From IMG/VR virus record IMGVR_UViG_3300035182_001074, positions 1 to 57,216 of that record: DNA of 57,216 nucleotides; one strand, 5' to 3'. The translations under genes and the position numbers were made by a program. The stretch comes from a virus. The notes below the pieces were generated by a model. The model had not been told where the DNA came from, did no database searches, and saw only the letters and a list, made by a program, of their open reading frames with translations. Positions 1-9,047 of the stretch are shown here, piece after piece. Each line of letters begins with the position of its first letter. The first letter of the stretch is position 1.

Positions 1-127
1 ACACAGAGCGTGGTCATGGTGGGCTGGTGTTCCCTCGCTTCCCCATGGAACCATATGTGCCGCCCAAAGGTGTTGTTCCTTCAGAGCAGATCCAGCATGT
101 GCTGGCCATGGATGCTTCGTGGAAGAA
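1..127. repeat. Terminal direct repeat, left copy
   Basis: These 127 bases are identical to 57090-57216. The repeat lies inside the portal reading frame and joins its two halves in frame, so the molecule is circular in assembly and the unique genome length is 57,089 bp. A repeat of exactly 127 bases equals a k-mer size commonly used by short-read assemblers, so it is most likely an assembly overlap and not a physical terminal repeat. It is compatible with a circularly permuted, headful-packaged genome. Confidence 0.95.
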
Positions 128-1811
128 TCTAGCAGAGGACGCCAACTTCAGCTCGATGCTGTCTACGATGAATGGTATCACTGCCAATGTCCTTGATGGC
201 ATGGGGTTCCCAGGCTTCCCATTCCTCACTGAGCTGACGCAGCTGACTGAGTATCGAGACATGTCGGAGCGCACCGCTGCTGAGATGACGCGCAAGTGGA
301 TCAAGCTGCGTAGCACTGGTGATGACGACAAGCAGGACATCATCGACATCATTGATCGCGAGCTCAAGCGACACCGAATCAGGGATCTGTTCCGCACTGC
401 TGCGGTGCTGGATGGCTTCATGGGCCGCTGTATGCTGTTTGCGAACTTTGGCGACGTGGTTGGACAGGAGCTGGAAACTCCGTTGCTGCTGAACCCATAC
501 AAGATCAAGAAGCGATCATTGCGTGGGTTCAAGATCGTGGAGCCAATCACGACCTACCCAGCAAGCTACAGCGCGAGCAATCCTCTGGCCTCTGACTACT
601 ATGTGCCCAGTGCGTGGTTTGTCTATGGGCAGAAGGTTGATGCTACTCGCTTGCTCACATTCTGTTCCCGGCCAGTCCCAGATCTTCTCAAACCAGTTTA
701 CAACTTTAGCGGCATGTCGTTAAGCCAGCTTGCACAGCCCTACGTTGATTACTGGTTTGGGACGCGTGATAGCGTTGGCAAGCTGCTGCGCAACTTCAGC
801 ACTCTGGCCCTTGCGACTGATCTTGATGTGCTGCTTTCGCCGAGTGGTGATGAGCTGATTCGACGGTCGCAGTTGTTCACTAAGCTGCGCGACAATCAGA
901 GCATCCTGCTTATCAATAAGGACAGTGAGGCATTGACGCAGCTCAATGTTCCAATAACTGGTCTTGATAAGCTACAGGCGCAGGCACAGGAGCACATGGC
1001 TGCTGTGGCCAAGACTCCGCTCGTCATTCTGCTCGGCATCACACCAACAGGTTTGAACACCACCGCAGAAGGCGACATCAGGATCTACTACGATTACATT
1101 GCTGATCAGCAGGAGCGTCTGTTTCGCAACAATCTTGAAATAGTGATCAAGATGATCATGCTCGATCAGCTTGGCTATGTGGATGACGACATCACCTTTG
1201 ACTTCGTGTCGCTGTTTGCTCTGACTGGCAAGGAGCTAGCCATGGTGCATAAGAGCGACGGGGATCTTGCGGTGGAGCTGATTCAACAGGGTGTTATCAG
1301 CCCGAAGGAAGTTCGCTCTAAGCTGGCAAGCGATCCTGAATCTGGGTTCAACAACCTTGATGTCGATGCTATGCCGACTCCTCTTGCTGCTACCCAGCCT
1401 ACGATGCAGACTGGTGGTGAGCAGGACTCTGTTACTGCTGAAGAGCGCAGTTCAACTGGCGATGCTGCTGCTCAGTCAGCCTTGCGCATCATGCGCGACG
1501 CGAATGCTTTCGCTCGCGATGGTGGTTTCCGAGGAAACCAGTTCCTAGGTGGTTTCAAGGACGATGATGGTCCGTTGTCCTCTGCCATGCGCCTCAGTGG
1601 TGCAGCGACAGCAGCATCACGAACCGCAAGAAAGCTGGGGACTGGGCGAGCGCATGCGGCAGCTCGTTCTGCGCACAGTCGGGCTCTGGAAGCTCATAAG
1701 CGTGCCCTTTCCTCAGCCCCATCTCACCTGCGCCCAGTGCATGAGTCCTATGTGGATGCGCACACTGCTGCTCGTGATGCTCACAACTCTGTTCTAGGAG
1801 TTGAGCGATGA
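1..1811 (+). CDS. Portal protein, DUF1073-like (3' part; 5' end at 56942)
   Basis: The dodecameric portal forms the DNA entry channel at the capsid vertex and docks the terminase. The gene crosses the contig join: it starts at 56942 (GTG) and this part continues in frame to TGA at 1809-1811, giving 652 residues. The middle contains motifs typical of the DUF1073 portal family, including a KIVEP segment and a segment ending WFGTRDSVGKLL. The last ~65 residues are unusual for a portal: an Ala/His-rich helical tail (AHAAARSAHSRALEAHKRAL) resembling modules in the protein encoded at 2721. It follows the large terminase by 3 bp and overlaps the next small gene by ATGA. Portal identity is well supported by order and family resemblance. 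Confidence 0.9.
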   Translation, partial: TERGHGGLVFPRFPMEPYVPPKGVVPSEQIQHVLAMDASWKNLAEDANFSSMLSTMNGITANVLDGMGFPGFPFLTELTQLTEYRDMSERTAAEMTRKWIKLRSTGDDDKQDIIDIIDRELKRHRIRDLFRTAAVLDGFMGRCMLFANFGDVVGQELETPLLLNPYKIKKRSLRGFKIVEPITTYPASYSASNPLASDYYVPSAWFVYGQKVDATRLLTFCSRPVPDLLKPVYNFSGMSLSQLAQPYVDYWFGTRDSVGKLLRNFSTLALATDLDVLLSPSGDELIRRSQLFTKLRDNQSILLINKDSEALTQLNVPITGLDKLQAQAQEHMAAVAKTPLVILLGITPTGLNTTAEGDIRIYYDYIADQQERLFRNNLEIVIKMIMLDQLGYVDDDITFDFVSLFALTGKELAMVHKSDGDLAVELIQQGVISPKEVRSKLASDPESGFNNLDVDAMPTPLAATQPTMQTGGEQDSVTAEERSSTGDAAAQSALRIMRDANAFARDGGFRGNQFLGGFKDDDGPLSSAMRLSGAATAASRTARKLGTGRAHAAARSAHSRALEAHKRALSSAPSHLRPVHESYVDAHTAARDAHNSVLGVER

Positions 1812-1879
1812 TCACCAGACTACTCGTCGTTGGCGACGAACTGTTCCGCTGCTACCAGAAGGAGAAGAAGCAACCATGA
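1808..1879 (+). CDS. Tiny 23-residue peptide coupled to portal and MuF genes
   Basis: The frame reads MITRLLVVGDELFRCYQKEK and ends three residues later. Its ATG overlaps the portal stop (ATGA, 1808-1811) and its stop overlaps the ATG of the MuF-like gene (ATGA, 1876-1879). Such double coupling suggests ribosomes pass through it, either making a real peptide or keeping translation continuous up to the next start. I recognise no family. The alternative is that the downstream gene starts at TTG 1801 and this frame is incidental, but the ATG at 1876 has the better ribosome-binding site. Confidence 0.5.
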   Translation: MITRLLVVGDELFRCYQKEKKQP

Positions 1880-2721
1880 AGCTGCGCGCTCCTGGTAAGA
1901 AGCCAATCTTCGTCTCTCCTGTGTATCCAAACGCAGGAGAGGAGCTGGAGTATCGGCATCACCTGGAGAGGATGATCACTGCCATGCACAGCGGCACGAT
2001 GTATTGGCTCAAGGTTGCGTGGCGCAAGGAGGGACTGCCAGAGGACAAGCAGCTCGCAGAGGATCTCAATCCCCAGGCACGCATGACCAAGGCCATGAAG
2101 GATTATGCCAAGCAGTGGCTCCAGCAGTTCGATTCCGGCTCAGAGACCATCGCGAAGCAGTTTGCGAAGAAGGCTATGAAGAGCCATGACATCTCATTTG
2201 TTGCTGCTCTGCGCAAGGCTGGGTTCTCTGTGAAGTTCCAGACAACAGGCGCCATTGAGTCTGTGCTCGACGATGTGATAGCGGAGAATGTGAAGCTAAT
2301 TAAGAGCATCCCTCGCGAATACTTTGATGCCATCATTGATCGGGTTCGTGATAGCGTCGAGAAGGGCCGATCCATGAAGGAGCTGACTCATTACCTGGAA
2401 GATCGCTATGGTGTCACCCAGCGTCGTGCAGCTCTGATTGCTCGTGATCAGAACAACAAAGCTACCGCAGCCATCCATAGGACGAGGCAGAAGGAGTCTG
2501 GCATCAGCAAGGCACGATGGGTCCACACCATGGCTTCTGCCCAGCCTCGCGAAGAGCACATGGGCTGGGATGGCGAAGTTTACGACATTGACAAGGGAAT
2601 GTATTCTGATGTTGATGGCGAATACGTTTGGCCAGGCACCCCAATCAACTGTGGTTGCACTTGCATGTCTATTATTCCTGGGCTCGATGAAGAGGACGAT
2701 GAATCAGAAGGAGAAGAGTGA
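1876..2721 (+). CDS. Minor head morphogenesis protein, Mu gpF-like
   Basis: A 281-residue protein of the phage Mu gpF (MuF) family, a minor head component that sits near the portal and is injected or needed for head assembly. The C-terminal third holds the family signature: a basic helix ([20 protein letters not shown]), then [13 protein letters not shown], and a [11 protein letters not shown] motif close to the end. I chose ATG 1876 because AAGGAG lies just upstream and the start overlaps the 23-residue frame. An in-frame TTG at 1801 would add 25 residues. It follows the portal, as is usual, and its stop overlaps the next gene's ATG by one base. Confidence 0.88.
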   Translation: MKLRAPGKKPIFVSPVYPNAGEELEYRHHLERMITAMHSGTMYWLKVAWRKEGLPEDKQLAEDLNPQARMTKAMKDYAKQWLQQFDSGSETIAKQFAKKAMKSHDISFVAALRKAGFSVKFQTTGAIESVLDDVIAENVKLIKSIPREYFDAIIDRVRDSVEKGRSMKELTHYLEDRYGVTQRRAALIARDQNNKATAAIHRTRQKESGISKARWVHTMASAQPREEHMGWDGEVYDIDKGMYSDVDGEYVWPGTPINCGCTCMSIIPGLDEEDDESEGEE

Positions 2722-4208
2722 TGGCTGCTCGTCGTAACCTACCAGGAGGGGCAATCGCCTTTGATCGCGGCAGTGCTCGTTCCGTCGATGCTCAAGGTTT
2801 CCTTCATGTGGAAGGATGCAACATCAGCAAAGCTGGTGTGAATCCATATTGGGGTGCTGAGATCCCGGACTACGAGAAGCTTGGACTGCAGCCGGACCGA
2901 GTCTATTACCTCTTCCGCGATCCTAAGGAGCTGGAGAAGGCTGCTGCCACATTCAACAATTTGCCACTCATGGACAACCACATTGAGGTGAGTGCTGATG
3001 ACATGGACGACAAGGAAGTCCACGACCGTGTCGTTGGGTCCACAGGCACGAATGCGAGATTTGAAGATCCTTATCTCATCAATGACCTGGTTGTGTGGAC
3101 GACGAGTGCGATTGATGGAGTGATGTCGAAGACTCAGACGCAGCTGTCATGTGCGTATCGCTACGAGCTTGACATGACGCCAGGAACATACATGGGGCAG
3201 AAGTATGATGGGCGCATGCATGATCTTCAAGGCAACCATGTTGCGCTGGTTGATGAGGGTCGCGCAGGTCCGGACGTCACTGTGAAAGATCGCAAGCCAG
3301 CGGGTGTGTCGAAGCTGAATGTCAAGGTCAATATGAAGGGCATTGCCAAGCTGGTGTCTGATGCTCTTGCTCCTGCAAAGCAGAAGCTTGGCATGAAGCC
3401 TGGTGCTGGCACCATTGATTCAATCACCGACGATCTCACGAGCACCAAGGCTTGTGCCATAAAGATGAAGGGTGGCGTCACCTCAGATGAGAATCCTGAA
3501 GGCCACAACCAGTATAGTGGTGCTGCATCGTACGCTGGTCGTAGCTCTGCGAAGGCAATCAAGTCCAAGGACGCTGGCTCGCACGAAGAGGCAAGTGCAG
3601 CCCACGCCCACGCTGCTCGTCTGGCCACGTCTGCTGGCCCCAAGGCTTGGCACGAGAATATGGCCGCAGCTCATGAGGCTGCCGCACGCGGGGTGCCGGT
3701 GAAGTTTGGTCGCAACTTTGGTGATCAACCGAAGATTGGTGCCCATGACTCGATGGTGGCGTCTGATGTCGTCGCCCACATGAAGGGCCACAAGGATGCG
3801 AGCGGCAAGCTGGCTCCTTGGGTCATCAAGAGTGAGTCAACTGGCCGAATCATCTGGAGCGGCCCAACTAAGGAGGAAGCAGTGGCACAACTCAAGAATG
3901 TGGAAGGGCACAAGGCGCACGACTCTGTGACGGTGGAGGACGACAATCCCGAAGGCATCAACCAGTACTCGGGTGGAGGCGGCAGCAAGGCATCCGCAGC
4001 AAAAGCATCTGTCGCTGCGCAGAAAGCCAGTGCGGCAGTCAGAAATGGGACTGGGTCTAGCAAGGCTGCTGCCGCAGCCCACAGAGCTGCGGCGAAGGCT
4101 CACTGGGAGGCGTCGCAGAAAGCACCGACACAGGCAGAAAGATCGTTACATGAGAAGCTCGCTGCTGGCCATGAAAGAGCAGAGAATAATCTGCTCCGTC
4201 GCAGCTGA
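2721..4208 (+). CDS. DUF2213-type head protein with NPEG-NQYSG linkers and Ala/His modules
   Basis: A 495-residue protein. Residues 1-195 resemble DUF2213 proteins, found between MuF and the major capsid genes and thought to act in prohead maturation. The rest is modular: [10 protein letters not shown] and [10 protein letters not shown] linkers (near 3487 and 3943) each precede an Ala/His-rich helical block of AH-AA spacing, like the portal tail. Between them lies a small domain ([20 protein letters not shown]). Start ATG 2721 has AAGGAG upstream and a TGATG overlap with the MuF gene. In relatives known to me the DUF2213 part is often fused to a scaffold-like C-terminus; here that region seems to be the separate next gene (inference). 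Confidence 0.75.
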   Translation: MAARRNLPGGAIAFDRGSARSVDAQGFLHVEGCNISKAGVNPYWGAEIPDYEKLGLQPDRVYYLFRDPKELEKAAATFNNLPLMDNHIEVSADDMDDKEVHDRVVGSTGTNARFEDPYLINDLVVWTTSAIDGVMSKTQTQLSCAYRYELDMTPGTYMGQKYDGRMHDLQGNHVALVDEGRAGPDVTVKDRKPAGVSKLNVKVNMKGIAKLVSDALAPAKQKLGMKPGAGTIDSITDDLTSTKACAIKMKGGVTSDENPEGHNQYSGAASYAGRSSAKAIKSKDAGSHEEASAAHAHAARLATSAGPKAWHENMAAAHEAAARGVPVKFGRNFGDQPKIGAHDSMVASDVVAHMKGHKDASGKLAPWVIKSESTGRIIWSGPTKEEAVAQLKNVEGHKAHDSVTVEDDNPEGINQYSGGGGSKASAAKASVAAQKASAAVRNGTGSSKAAAAAHRAAAKAHWEASQKAPTQAERSLHEKLAAGHERAENNLLRRS

Positions 4209-4319
4209 TTCATATTGTTGAAAGGAGGATCAGACGACAACGACGACCATTACCACGAGGAAGTTCAAGATCGGTGGACTCACCGAGAGCAAGTAAACCC
4301 TTTTCAAAGGAGGCCCATC

Positions 4320-5204
4320 ATGGCCCGAAAGATCACCAAGCTGGGGCACACCGTCAAGGGTGCTCTCGCTGCGTTCATCGCTCCGCGTCTCGCGTCCGAT
4401 GCCGCGTTCAAAGTCGGTGAGCTTGACAAGCTCCTCAAGGACGTGAAGCCTGCGCCCTTCAAGCAGCAGATCAAGCCCATCACCGATTCCGTCAAGGCGC
4501 TGTTCAAAGATCGTCTTGCCAAGGACGCTGATGTCGAAGACCTCGCTGAGCTGCTTGAAGCCCTTGGCAGTGGCGACGAGGACGATGACGACGAGGCTGG
4601 CGAAGACGCTGCTCGTCCCAAGAAGGACGATGTCGCCGAAGATGACGTCGCCGAAGATGGCGACTCTGCGGGCGAGAAGCTCATGCAGATGCTCAGCCAT
4701 TATGACATCCCGGCTTCGGATCTTGAGGCCATCAACTCGCTCATCACCGAGCTCAGCAAGCCTGCTGCTCGGGATGCGGTCCTGCCTAAGAAGGGAGCTC
4801 CCGTGGCCAAGCCTGTAGCTGCAGCTTCTGAGAAGGATGACAATGCTGCTCCCATGAAGGATGTGCCTGTGACCAAGCCTGCGATGGATGCTGCCATCCG
4901 AACCGCCACCGACGCCGCAATCAAGGAGACCAAGGCGCACATGTCTGCTCTCTACGAGGCCAGCAATGACGTCAGGCCTTTCGTTGGCGAGATCAACACT
5001 CTCGCTTTCGACTCTGCTGATGCCATCTTCAAGTTCGCTCTCGATGCTCATCAGATTGAGACGAAGGGAGTTCACCCCAGCGCCTACAAGTCTCTGCTTC
5101 CTCTGATCCACGCCAAGGCTCAGCCCAGCCAGAACATGGCCACGGACTCTGCTGACGTTGTTGACTTCGAGAAGCGTTACACCCACATTCCTGCTCGCGC
5201 TTAG
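4320..5204 (+). CDS. Probable capsid scaffold protein
   Basis: A 294-residue, strongly charged, low-complexity protein beginning MARKITKLGHTVKG. Acidic stretches (DEDDDDEAGEDAA, DDVAEDDVAEDGD) lie near residues 95-120, followed by an Ala/Pro/Lys linker. The C-terminal ~100 residues (ASNDVRPFVGEI, AFDSADAIFKFAL, GVHPSAYKSL) resemble the end of longer DUF2213 proteins. Charged, helical, expendable proteins before the cement and capsid genes usually scaffold prohead assembly. Start ATG 4320 follows a strong AAAGGAGG; the frame is open upstream to 4215 but without a better start. The 110-bp gap before it has another AAAGGAGG at ~4218 but no usable start. Confidence 0.65.
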   Translation: MARKITKLGHTVKGALAAFIAPRLASDAAFKVGELDKLLKDVKPAPFKQQIKPITDSVKALFKDRLAKDADVEDLAELLEALGSGDEDDDDEAGEDAARPKKDDVAEDDVAEDGDSAGEKLMQMLSHYDIPASDLEAINSLITELSKPAARDAVLPKKGAPVAKPVAAASEKDDNAAPMKDVPVTKPAMDAAIRTATDAAIKETKAHMSALYEASNDVRPFVGEINTLAFDSADAIFKFALDAHQIETKGVHPSAYKSLLPLIHAKAQPSQNMATDSADVVDFEKRYTHIPARA

Positions 5205-5219
5205 AAGGAGGAAGCAACC

Positions 5220-6185
5220 ATGTTTCAGAATCAGGTCAACTACAAGCAGGCCCCTGGGATCGTCGGCGGCATCGCCTCGATGAACCCGATTGCTACTGTG
5301 GATGCCGGGCCTGGCGGACTCACTGCTGGTCCCAATGGCGTCCTCGTCGGTCGCTTCGCGTGGAACAGCTACCCTGTCGCGGGTGGTCCTGGTCGCGCAA
5401 ACAATGCCTGTCCGGCTGGGCAGCCGCGTAAGCCCGATGGCTTCATCTCCAATCTCCAGCAGGGGTTGATCACTGCGTGGCTTACCAATAGCACTCTTGC
5501 TATTCCCTCTGGCAAGGGTGTCACCGAGCATCTGCGCGGTGACTTCTGGGCCTTCAGCACCATGTCTGAGGCGCTCATCAACAGCAAGGTATTCGCCAAT
5601 CTGCTCGATGGTCAGGTCCTCGCTGCTGCTGCTGGGTCGTTCCCCACGAATGCTGCTGGCACCGTATCCAGTGTCACTGCAAGCCTGGTGGTCGGCACCA
5701 ACACGATGACCATCAGCGCTACTGGATCTGGCATTCCTGCGATCGGTCAGCTCGTCACTGGTCCTGGTGTTGCTCCTAACACCTACATTGAGTCGATCGG
5801 GACCTACAACGGAACTTCCGGCACGGTGTTCCTGTCTCAGAATGCGCTTGCCACTGAGACTGCCCAGGCCTATACCACCGCGCTGCCGGAAGCCTACGGT
5901 GGGTTCGTTGGCACTGCCAGTTTCGCCACCAATGTGATGACGGTCACTGCCATTACCTCTGGTGCTCTGGCCGTTGGCCAGCTTGTGCAGTCTGCGAATG
6001 TCGCTGCTGGGACCTACATCGCTAGCCTCGGCACCGGCACTGGCGGACTCGGCACCTACAACCTTTCGACTGCTCCTGGCACCATCTCTGCTCAGGCTGC
6101 TTCCACCTCTGCGTGGATCGAGACTGACTGGTATGTGAACAGCCCTGGGAATGTCATGGATCTCATCAAAATCGGTGTTCGGTAG
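5220..6185 (+). CDS. Capsid cement/decoration protein with two surface repeats
   Basis: A 321-residue protein starting MFQNQVNYKQAPGIVGG. The N-terminal half matches the structural cement protein family that lies just before DUF2184 capsid genes (NP-ATVDAGPGGL, G-LVGRFAWNSY). The second half carries two copies of a repeat of the form VGQLVTGPGV...T-I-S-GT-...GTY-LS (about residues 150-205 and 240-290). The same repeat occurs in the tail sheath (residues ~115-175), so it is probably a mobile surface module displayed on the virion. GGAGG precedes the start. It would bind the capsid exterior and stabilise the expanded shell. Confidence 0.78.
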   Translation: MFQNQVNYKQAPGIVGGIASMNPIATVDAGPGGLTAGPNGVLVGRFAWNSYPVAGGPGRANNACPAGQPRKPDGFISNLQQGLITAWLTNSTLAIPSGKGVTEHLRGDFWAFSTMSEALINSKVFANLLDGQVLAAAAGSFPTNAAGTVSSVTASLVVGTNTMTISATGSGIPAIGQLVTGPGVAPNTYIESIGTYNGTSGTVFLSQNALATETAQAYTTALPEAYGGFVGTASFATNVMTVTAITSGALAVGQLVQSANVAAGTYIASLGTGTGGLGTYNLSTAPGTISAQAASTSAWIETDWYVNSPGNVMDLIKIGVR

Positions 6186-6196
6186 GAGCCAATCAC

Positions 6197-7240
6197 ATGC
6201 GACAGAATCCCCACATCCATCTCCTGGCTGATCGTTTCGGCATCATCTTTCCTGGTGCCATGGACTACCGCGACTCCCAGGCGGGTCGTATCGCCGCTGA
6301 TCGTCTTCTCATGGACGCAGCGCCGACCAATCTTCTTCAGAGCCAGCTCGTAACGACTCCCAGCTCGGGCGTTCCGTTCTATCTCACCAACTTCCTGGAT
6401 CCTGAGCTGACTCGTGTGGTCACTGCGCCCATGGAGGCAGCGGACATTTTCGGGGAGGCCAAGAAGGGCGACTGGACTACGGACACTGCGACCTTCCCGA
6501 TCGTCGAGTCCACTGGCGAGGTTTCCACCTACGGCGACCTGAACAACAATGGTCTGTCTGGCGCGAATGCCAACTTCGAACCGCGCCAGTCCTATCACTA
6601 CCAGACGTTCACCCGTTGGGGCGATCGCGAGCTTGACAAGATGGGCGCGGCCAAGATTGACTGGGCTGCTGAGCAGAATGTTGCCAGTGCTCTCACGCTC
6701 AACAAGTTCCAGAACTCCAGCTACTTCTTCGGAGTGCAAAACCTCGACAACTACGGCCTGCTCAATGATCCCACATTGACTGCGCCTATCACGCCCACCA
6801 CCGCCTGGTCTGGTGCCACTGGCCTCCAGATCTGGGGCGACATCCAGAACCTCTTCAAGCAGCTCGCTCGTCAGACCAATGGGCTGGTCAAGATGACGGA
6901 TCCGCTCACGCTGGTGATGGATCCTTTCACCGTCAGCTACCTCCTCACGCCGATGCAGAATGTCTATGGCAATGCCACTGTTCAGGCGATGATCAAGGAG
7001 AGCTTCCCGAAGATGGTGGTGAAGACCGCGCCGGAGCTGGCCACTACTGCTGGCAATCTGGTTCAGATGATCGCTCCTTCGGTCCAGGGCCAGAAGTCTG
7101 GGTTCTGTGCCTTTACGGAGAAGATGCGCGCTCACGCCATTGTGCGTGACACGTCCTCGACCTACCAGAAGAAGTCTGGTGGCACCTGGGGTGCGATCAT
7201 CAAGTTCCCGGCTGGCATCTCTCAGATGCTTGGCGTGTAG
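6197..7240 (+). CDS. Major capsid protein, DUF2184 family
   Basis: A 347-residue protein in the position of the major capsid gene, with features of the DUF2184 family. These include an N-terminal DSQAGRIAADRLL segment, a central FTRWGDRELDKMG, a repeated NVASALTLNKFQNS-type helix region and a C-terminal WGAIIKFPAGI strand. It should assemble into the icosahedral shell with an HK97-like fold. It follows the cement gene by 11 bp. A perfect 12-bp inverted repeat directly after the stop would allow high expression of capsid relative to the distal tail genes. Confidence 0.88.
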   Translation: MRQNPHIHLLADRFGIIFPGAMDYRDSQAGRIAADRLLMDAAPTNLLQSQLVTTPSSGVPFYLTNFLDPELTRVVTAPMEAADIFGEAKKGDWTTDTATFPIVESTGEVSTYGDLNNNGLSGANANFEPRQSYHYQTFTRWGDRELDKMGAAKIDWAAEQNVASALTLNKFQNSSYFFGVQNLDNYGLLNDPTLTAPITPTTAWSGATGLQIWGDIQNLFKQLARQTNGLVKMTDPLTLVMDPFTVSYLLTPMQNVYGNATVQAMIKESFPKMVVKTAPELATTAGNLVQMIAPSVQGQKSGFCAFTEKMRAHAIVRDTSSTYQKKSGGTWGAIIKFPAGISQMLGV

Positions 7241-7250
7241 CACTGAATAC

Positions 7251-7281
7251 GGAGGACCGATCTGTCGTGGATCGGTCCTCC
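7251..7281 (+). terminator. Strong hairpin after the major capsid gene
   Basis: A perfect 12-bp stem (GGAGGACCGATC paired with GATCGGTCCTCC) closes a 7-base loop, 11 bp after the capsid stop codon. There is no T-run after it, so it may stabilise the 3' end of the capsid mRNA or attenuate transcription instead of ending it fully. It is the only sizeable gap (about 78 bp) in the head region. Confidence 0.7.
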
Positions 7282-7318
7282 ACTCCTCATTCCAAGACCA
7301 TACACTACGGTGAAAAAC

Positions 7319-7738
7319 ATGGCTGAAGTCAAGACCGAACCCAAGCTCGTTTCTGAATCTGTTCTCGTCGCCTGCAAGCTGCCGCACGGCCTCAATCTTG
7401 ATCTGTATGATGGCAACGTCCTGCGATCAAGGGTGAAGCTGTCTGGCATCATGGGGTTCCGCATTCCCAATCCAGATCGCAAGTTTGTGAATCCGGAGAC
7501 TTATGCCGGACACAGCATCACATCAGTTCCTCGTGCGCATTGGGAGGAATGGTATGCAACGCACAAGTCTCACCCTGCAGTGGTTAATGGCTTCGTCTAT
7601 GTTTCAAAGACGAGGGATGACGCTCAGGCGCAGGCGAAAGAACGTGAGAAAGAGCGGACGGGGTTCGAACAGCTTGATCCTACCAAGCAGGCAGTTCGTC
7701 CGCTCGACCGCGATCCTCGCCCGATGGAATTTCGCTAA
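7319..7738 (+). CDS. Hypothetical head/neck protein
   Basis: A 139-residue soluble protein between the capsid and head-tail connector genes. It has no signal or membrane segment. The N-terminal half contains a short beta-type segment (CKLPHGLNLDLYDG), and the central part has GFRIPNPDRKFVNPETYAGHSIT. Residues ~95-115 are highly charged (DAQAQAKEREKERTG). The start could be GTG 7310 or ATG 7319; neither has a strong ribosome-binding site. Position alone suggests a head-associated or connector role; I do not recognise a named family. Confidence 0.6.
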   Translation: MAEVKTEPKLVSESVLVACKLPHGLNLDLYDGNVLRSRVKLSGIMGFRIPNPDRKFVNPETYAGHSITSVPRAHWEEWYATHKSHPAVVNGFVYVSKTRDDAQAQAKEREKERTGFEQLDPTKQAVRPLDRDPRPMEFR

Positions 7739-7749
7739 GGAGCTGACCA

Positions 7750-8190
7750 ATGGCTGTGGTTGTGTTTGACAAGGTAGCCTTCCTTGCTCGCTACCCTGAG
7801 TTCGTGGCCACAGATGCTTTGTATCCTTCTCCTGCTGACATTATCACAGCGAGCTTCAATGAGGCTTGTGTGATCCTGGACAATCGTGACTGCAGTCGTG
7901 TTCCTGTTCCTCCTCGTGACACGCTGCTCAATATGCTCACTGCGCACATTGTGGCGATCTACTTTGGCATCGATGGCAAGCCACCCTCTCGTGCAGTTGG
8001 GAGGGTGGCTTCTGCTGGCCAAGGCTCTGTGAATGTCTCGCTGGCCATGGGGCCTGCTACCGACCAGAAGGCTTGGTATGAGCAGACTATCTATGGTGCG
8101 TCTTACTGGCGAGCATCAATGGGCTATCGTTCCATGCTCATCGTCCCTCCCTGTCCAGCACCAGAGCAGATCTATCTGCAGGAAGGCTGA
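7750..8190 (+). CDS. Head-tail adaptor, DUF4054-like
   Basis: A 146-residue protein. The N-terminus FDKVAFLARYPEF, a DALYPSPADI helix, the LLNMLTAHIVAIYFG helix and the C-terminal Y--SYWRASMGYRS segment resemble DUF4054 proteins. These form a ring beneath the portal in contractile-tailed phages. It starts 11 bp after the previous gene with AAGGAG upstream, and ends one base before the next ATG. Function is inferred from family resemblance and the conserved gene order. Confidence 0.75.
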   Translation: MAVVVFDKVAFLARYPEFVATDALYPSPADIITASFNEACVILDNRDCSRVPVPPRDTLLNMLTAHIVAIYFGIDGKPPSRAVGRVASAGQGSVNVSLAMGPATDQKAWYEQTIYGASYWRASMGYRSMLIVPPCPAPEQIYLQEG

Positions 8191-8191
8191 A

Positions 8192-8674
8192 ATGGCAGCA
8201 TTTAGTGGCGGCATCAAGATGGCATCAGTGCTCAACCACATTGAGCAGTCACTTGGTGACGGAGTCAAGCTGGTGCGTGTTGGGTTTCTTGAGGGAAGCC
8301 ACGCAGGCATCAACAATGACCAGCCTGCTCCTGAGATTGCATTGATCTTAGAGAATGGCGCACCTGCTGCGAATATCCCACCTCGTCCATTCTTCCGTGG
8401 GATGATCACCAAGAGGAACGCAACCTGGGGCAAAGTTCTTTTCCAGTTCCTCAAGAACCACAACTACGATGTGCGCAAGGCTCTGCTAAGCACTGGGCTG
8501 GTTATGGGTGAGCAGCTCCAGCTTGCCATTACAGAGTTCAATGATCCGCCTGATAAGGATTGGGCCATCAAGGCGAAAGGACATACCAAGCCACTGGAGT
8601 GGAGCAAGAACATGAAGCGTTCAATCTCTGCAGAAGTAGATGGAACGCGTGAGGCCTGCAATGGATCTATTTGA
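8192..8674 (+). CDS. Neck/tail-completion protein, HK97 gp10-like
   Basis: A 160-residue protein starting MAAFSGGIKM. The pattern KLVRVGFLEGS, then a region with APEIALILENGA, then IPPRPFFRGMI is typical of small neck or tail-completion proteins of the gp10 type. The C-terminal half is helical with a KPLEWSKNMKRSIS end. Start ATG 8192 is one base after the previous stop. The last 14 bp overlap the next gene. Confidence 0.65.
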   Translation: MAAFSGGIKMASVLNHIEQSLGDGVKLVRVGFLEGSHAGINNDQPAPEIALILENGAPAANIPPRPFFRGMITKRNATWGKVLFQFLKNHNYDVRKALLSTGLVMGEQLQLAITEFNDPPDKDWAIKAKGHTKPLEWSKNMKRSISAEVDGTREACNGSI

Positions 8675-9047
8675 TCTGACATCACCAGCGATCTCTGCTA
8701 TCAATGATCAGACTTCTGCTCAGCTCTACAAGAGCACAGGCTATGTCACTGGTGCCAATGGCAAGCAGGTTCCGTCATACGCTGATGCTATCTCTGGCGA
8801 CATTCAGGTTCAAGCACTCAGCGGAAAAGAACTCCAGCACCTTAACAACCTGAACATTGGTGGCGTCACCCACAAGATCTATCTCGCAGGGGATTGGGAG
8901 AGTGTTGTTCGCTCTGCTATTCGTGGTGGTGACAAGTTTGTCTTTTCTTATGGCGATATCGTTTCTGGGACCTGGTTAGTTGCCACAGTCCTTGAGACGT
9001 GGCCAGGATGGTGCTGCGTCGCAGTTCAACTTCAGGTGACGCCATGA
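8661..9047 (+). CDS. Hypothetical head-tail connector protein
   Basis: A 128-residue protein, MDLFDLTSPAISAIN at its start, with a beta-rich body (GDIQVQALSGKELQHLNNL, GVTHKIYLAGDWE, GDKFVFSYGD, WLVATVLETWP). Its place between the gp10-like and the tail terminator genes points to a neck connector. ATG 8661 is preferred to ATG 8640 because GTGAGG is correctly spaced. It overlaps the previous gene by 14 bp and the next by ATGA. Confidence 0.6.
   Translation: MDLFDLTSPAISAINDQTSAQLYKSTGYVTGANGKQVPSYADAISGDIQVQALSGKELQHLNNLNIGGVTHKIYLAGDWESVVRSAIRGGDKFVFSYGDIVSGTWLVATVLETWPGWCCVAVQLQVTP

Noticed and set aside
4230-5531. 433-codon minus-strand frame opposite the scaffold and cement genes
   Set aside because: It is the mirror of the strongly coding plus strand, which has ribosome-binding sites and family matches.
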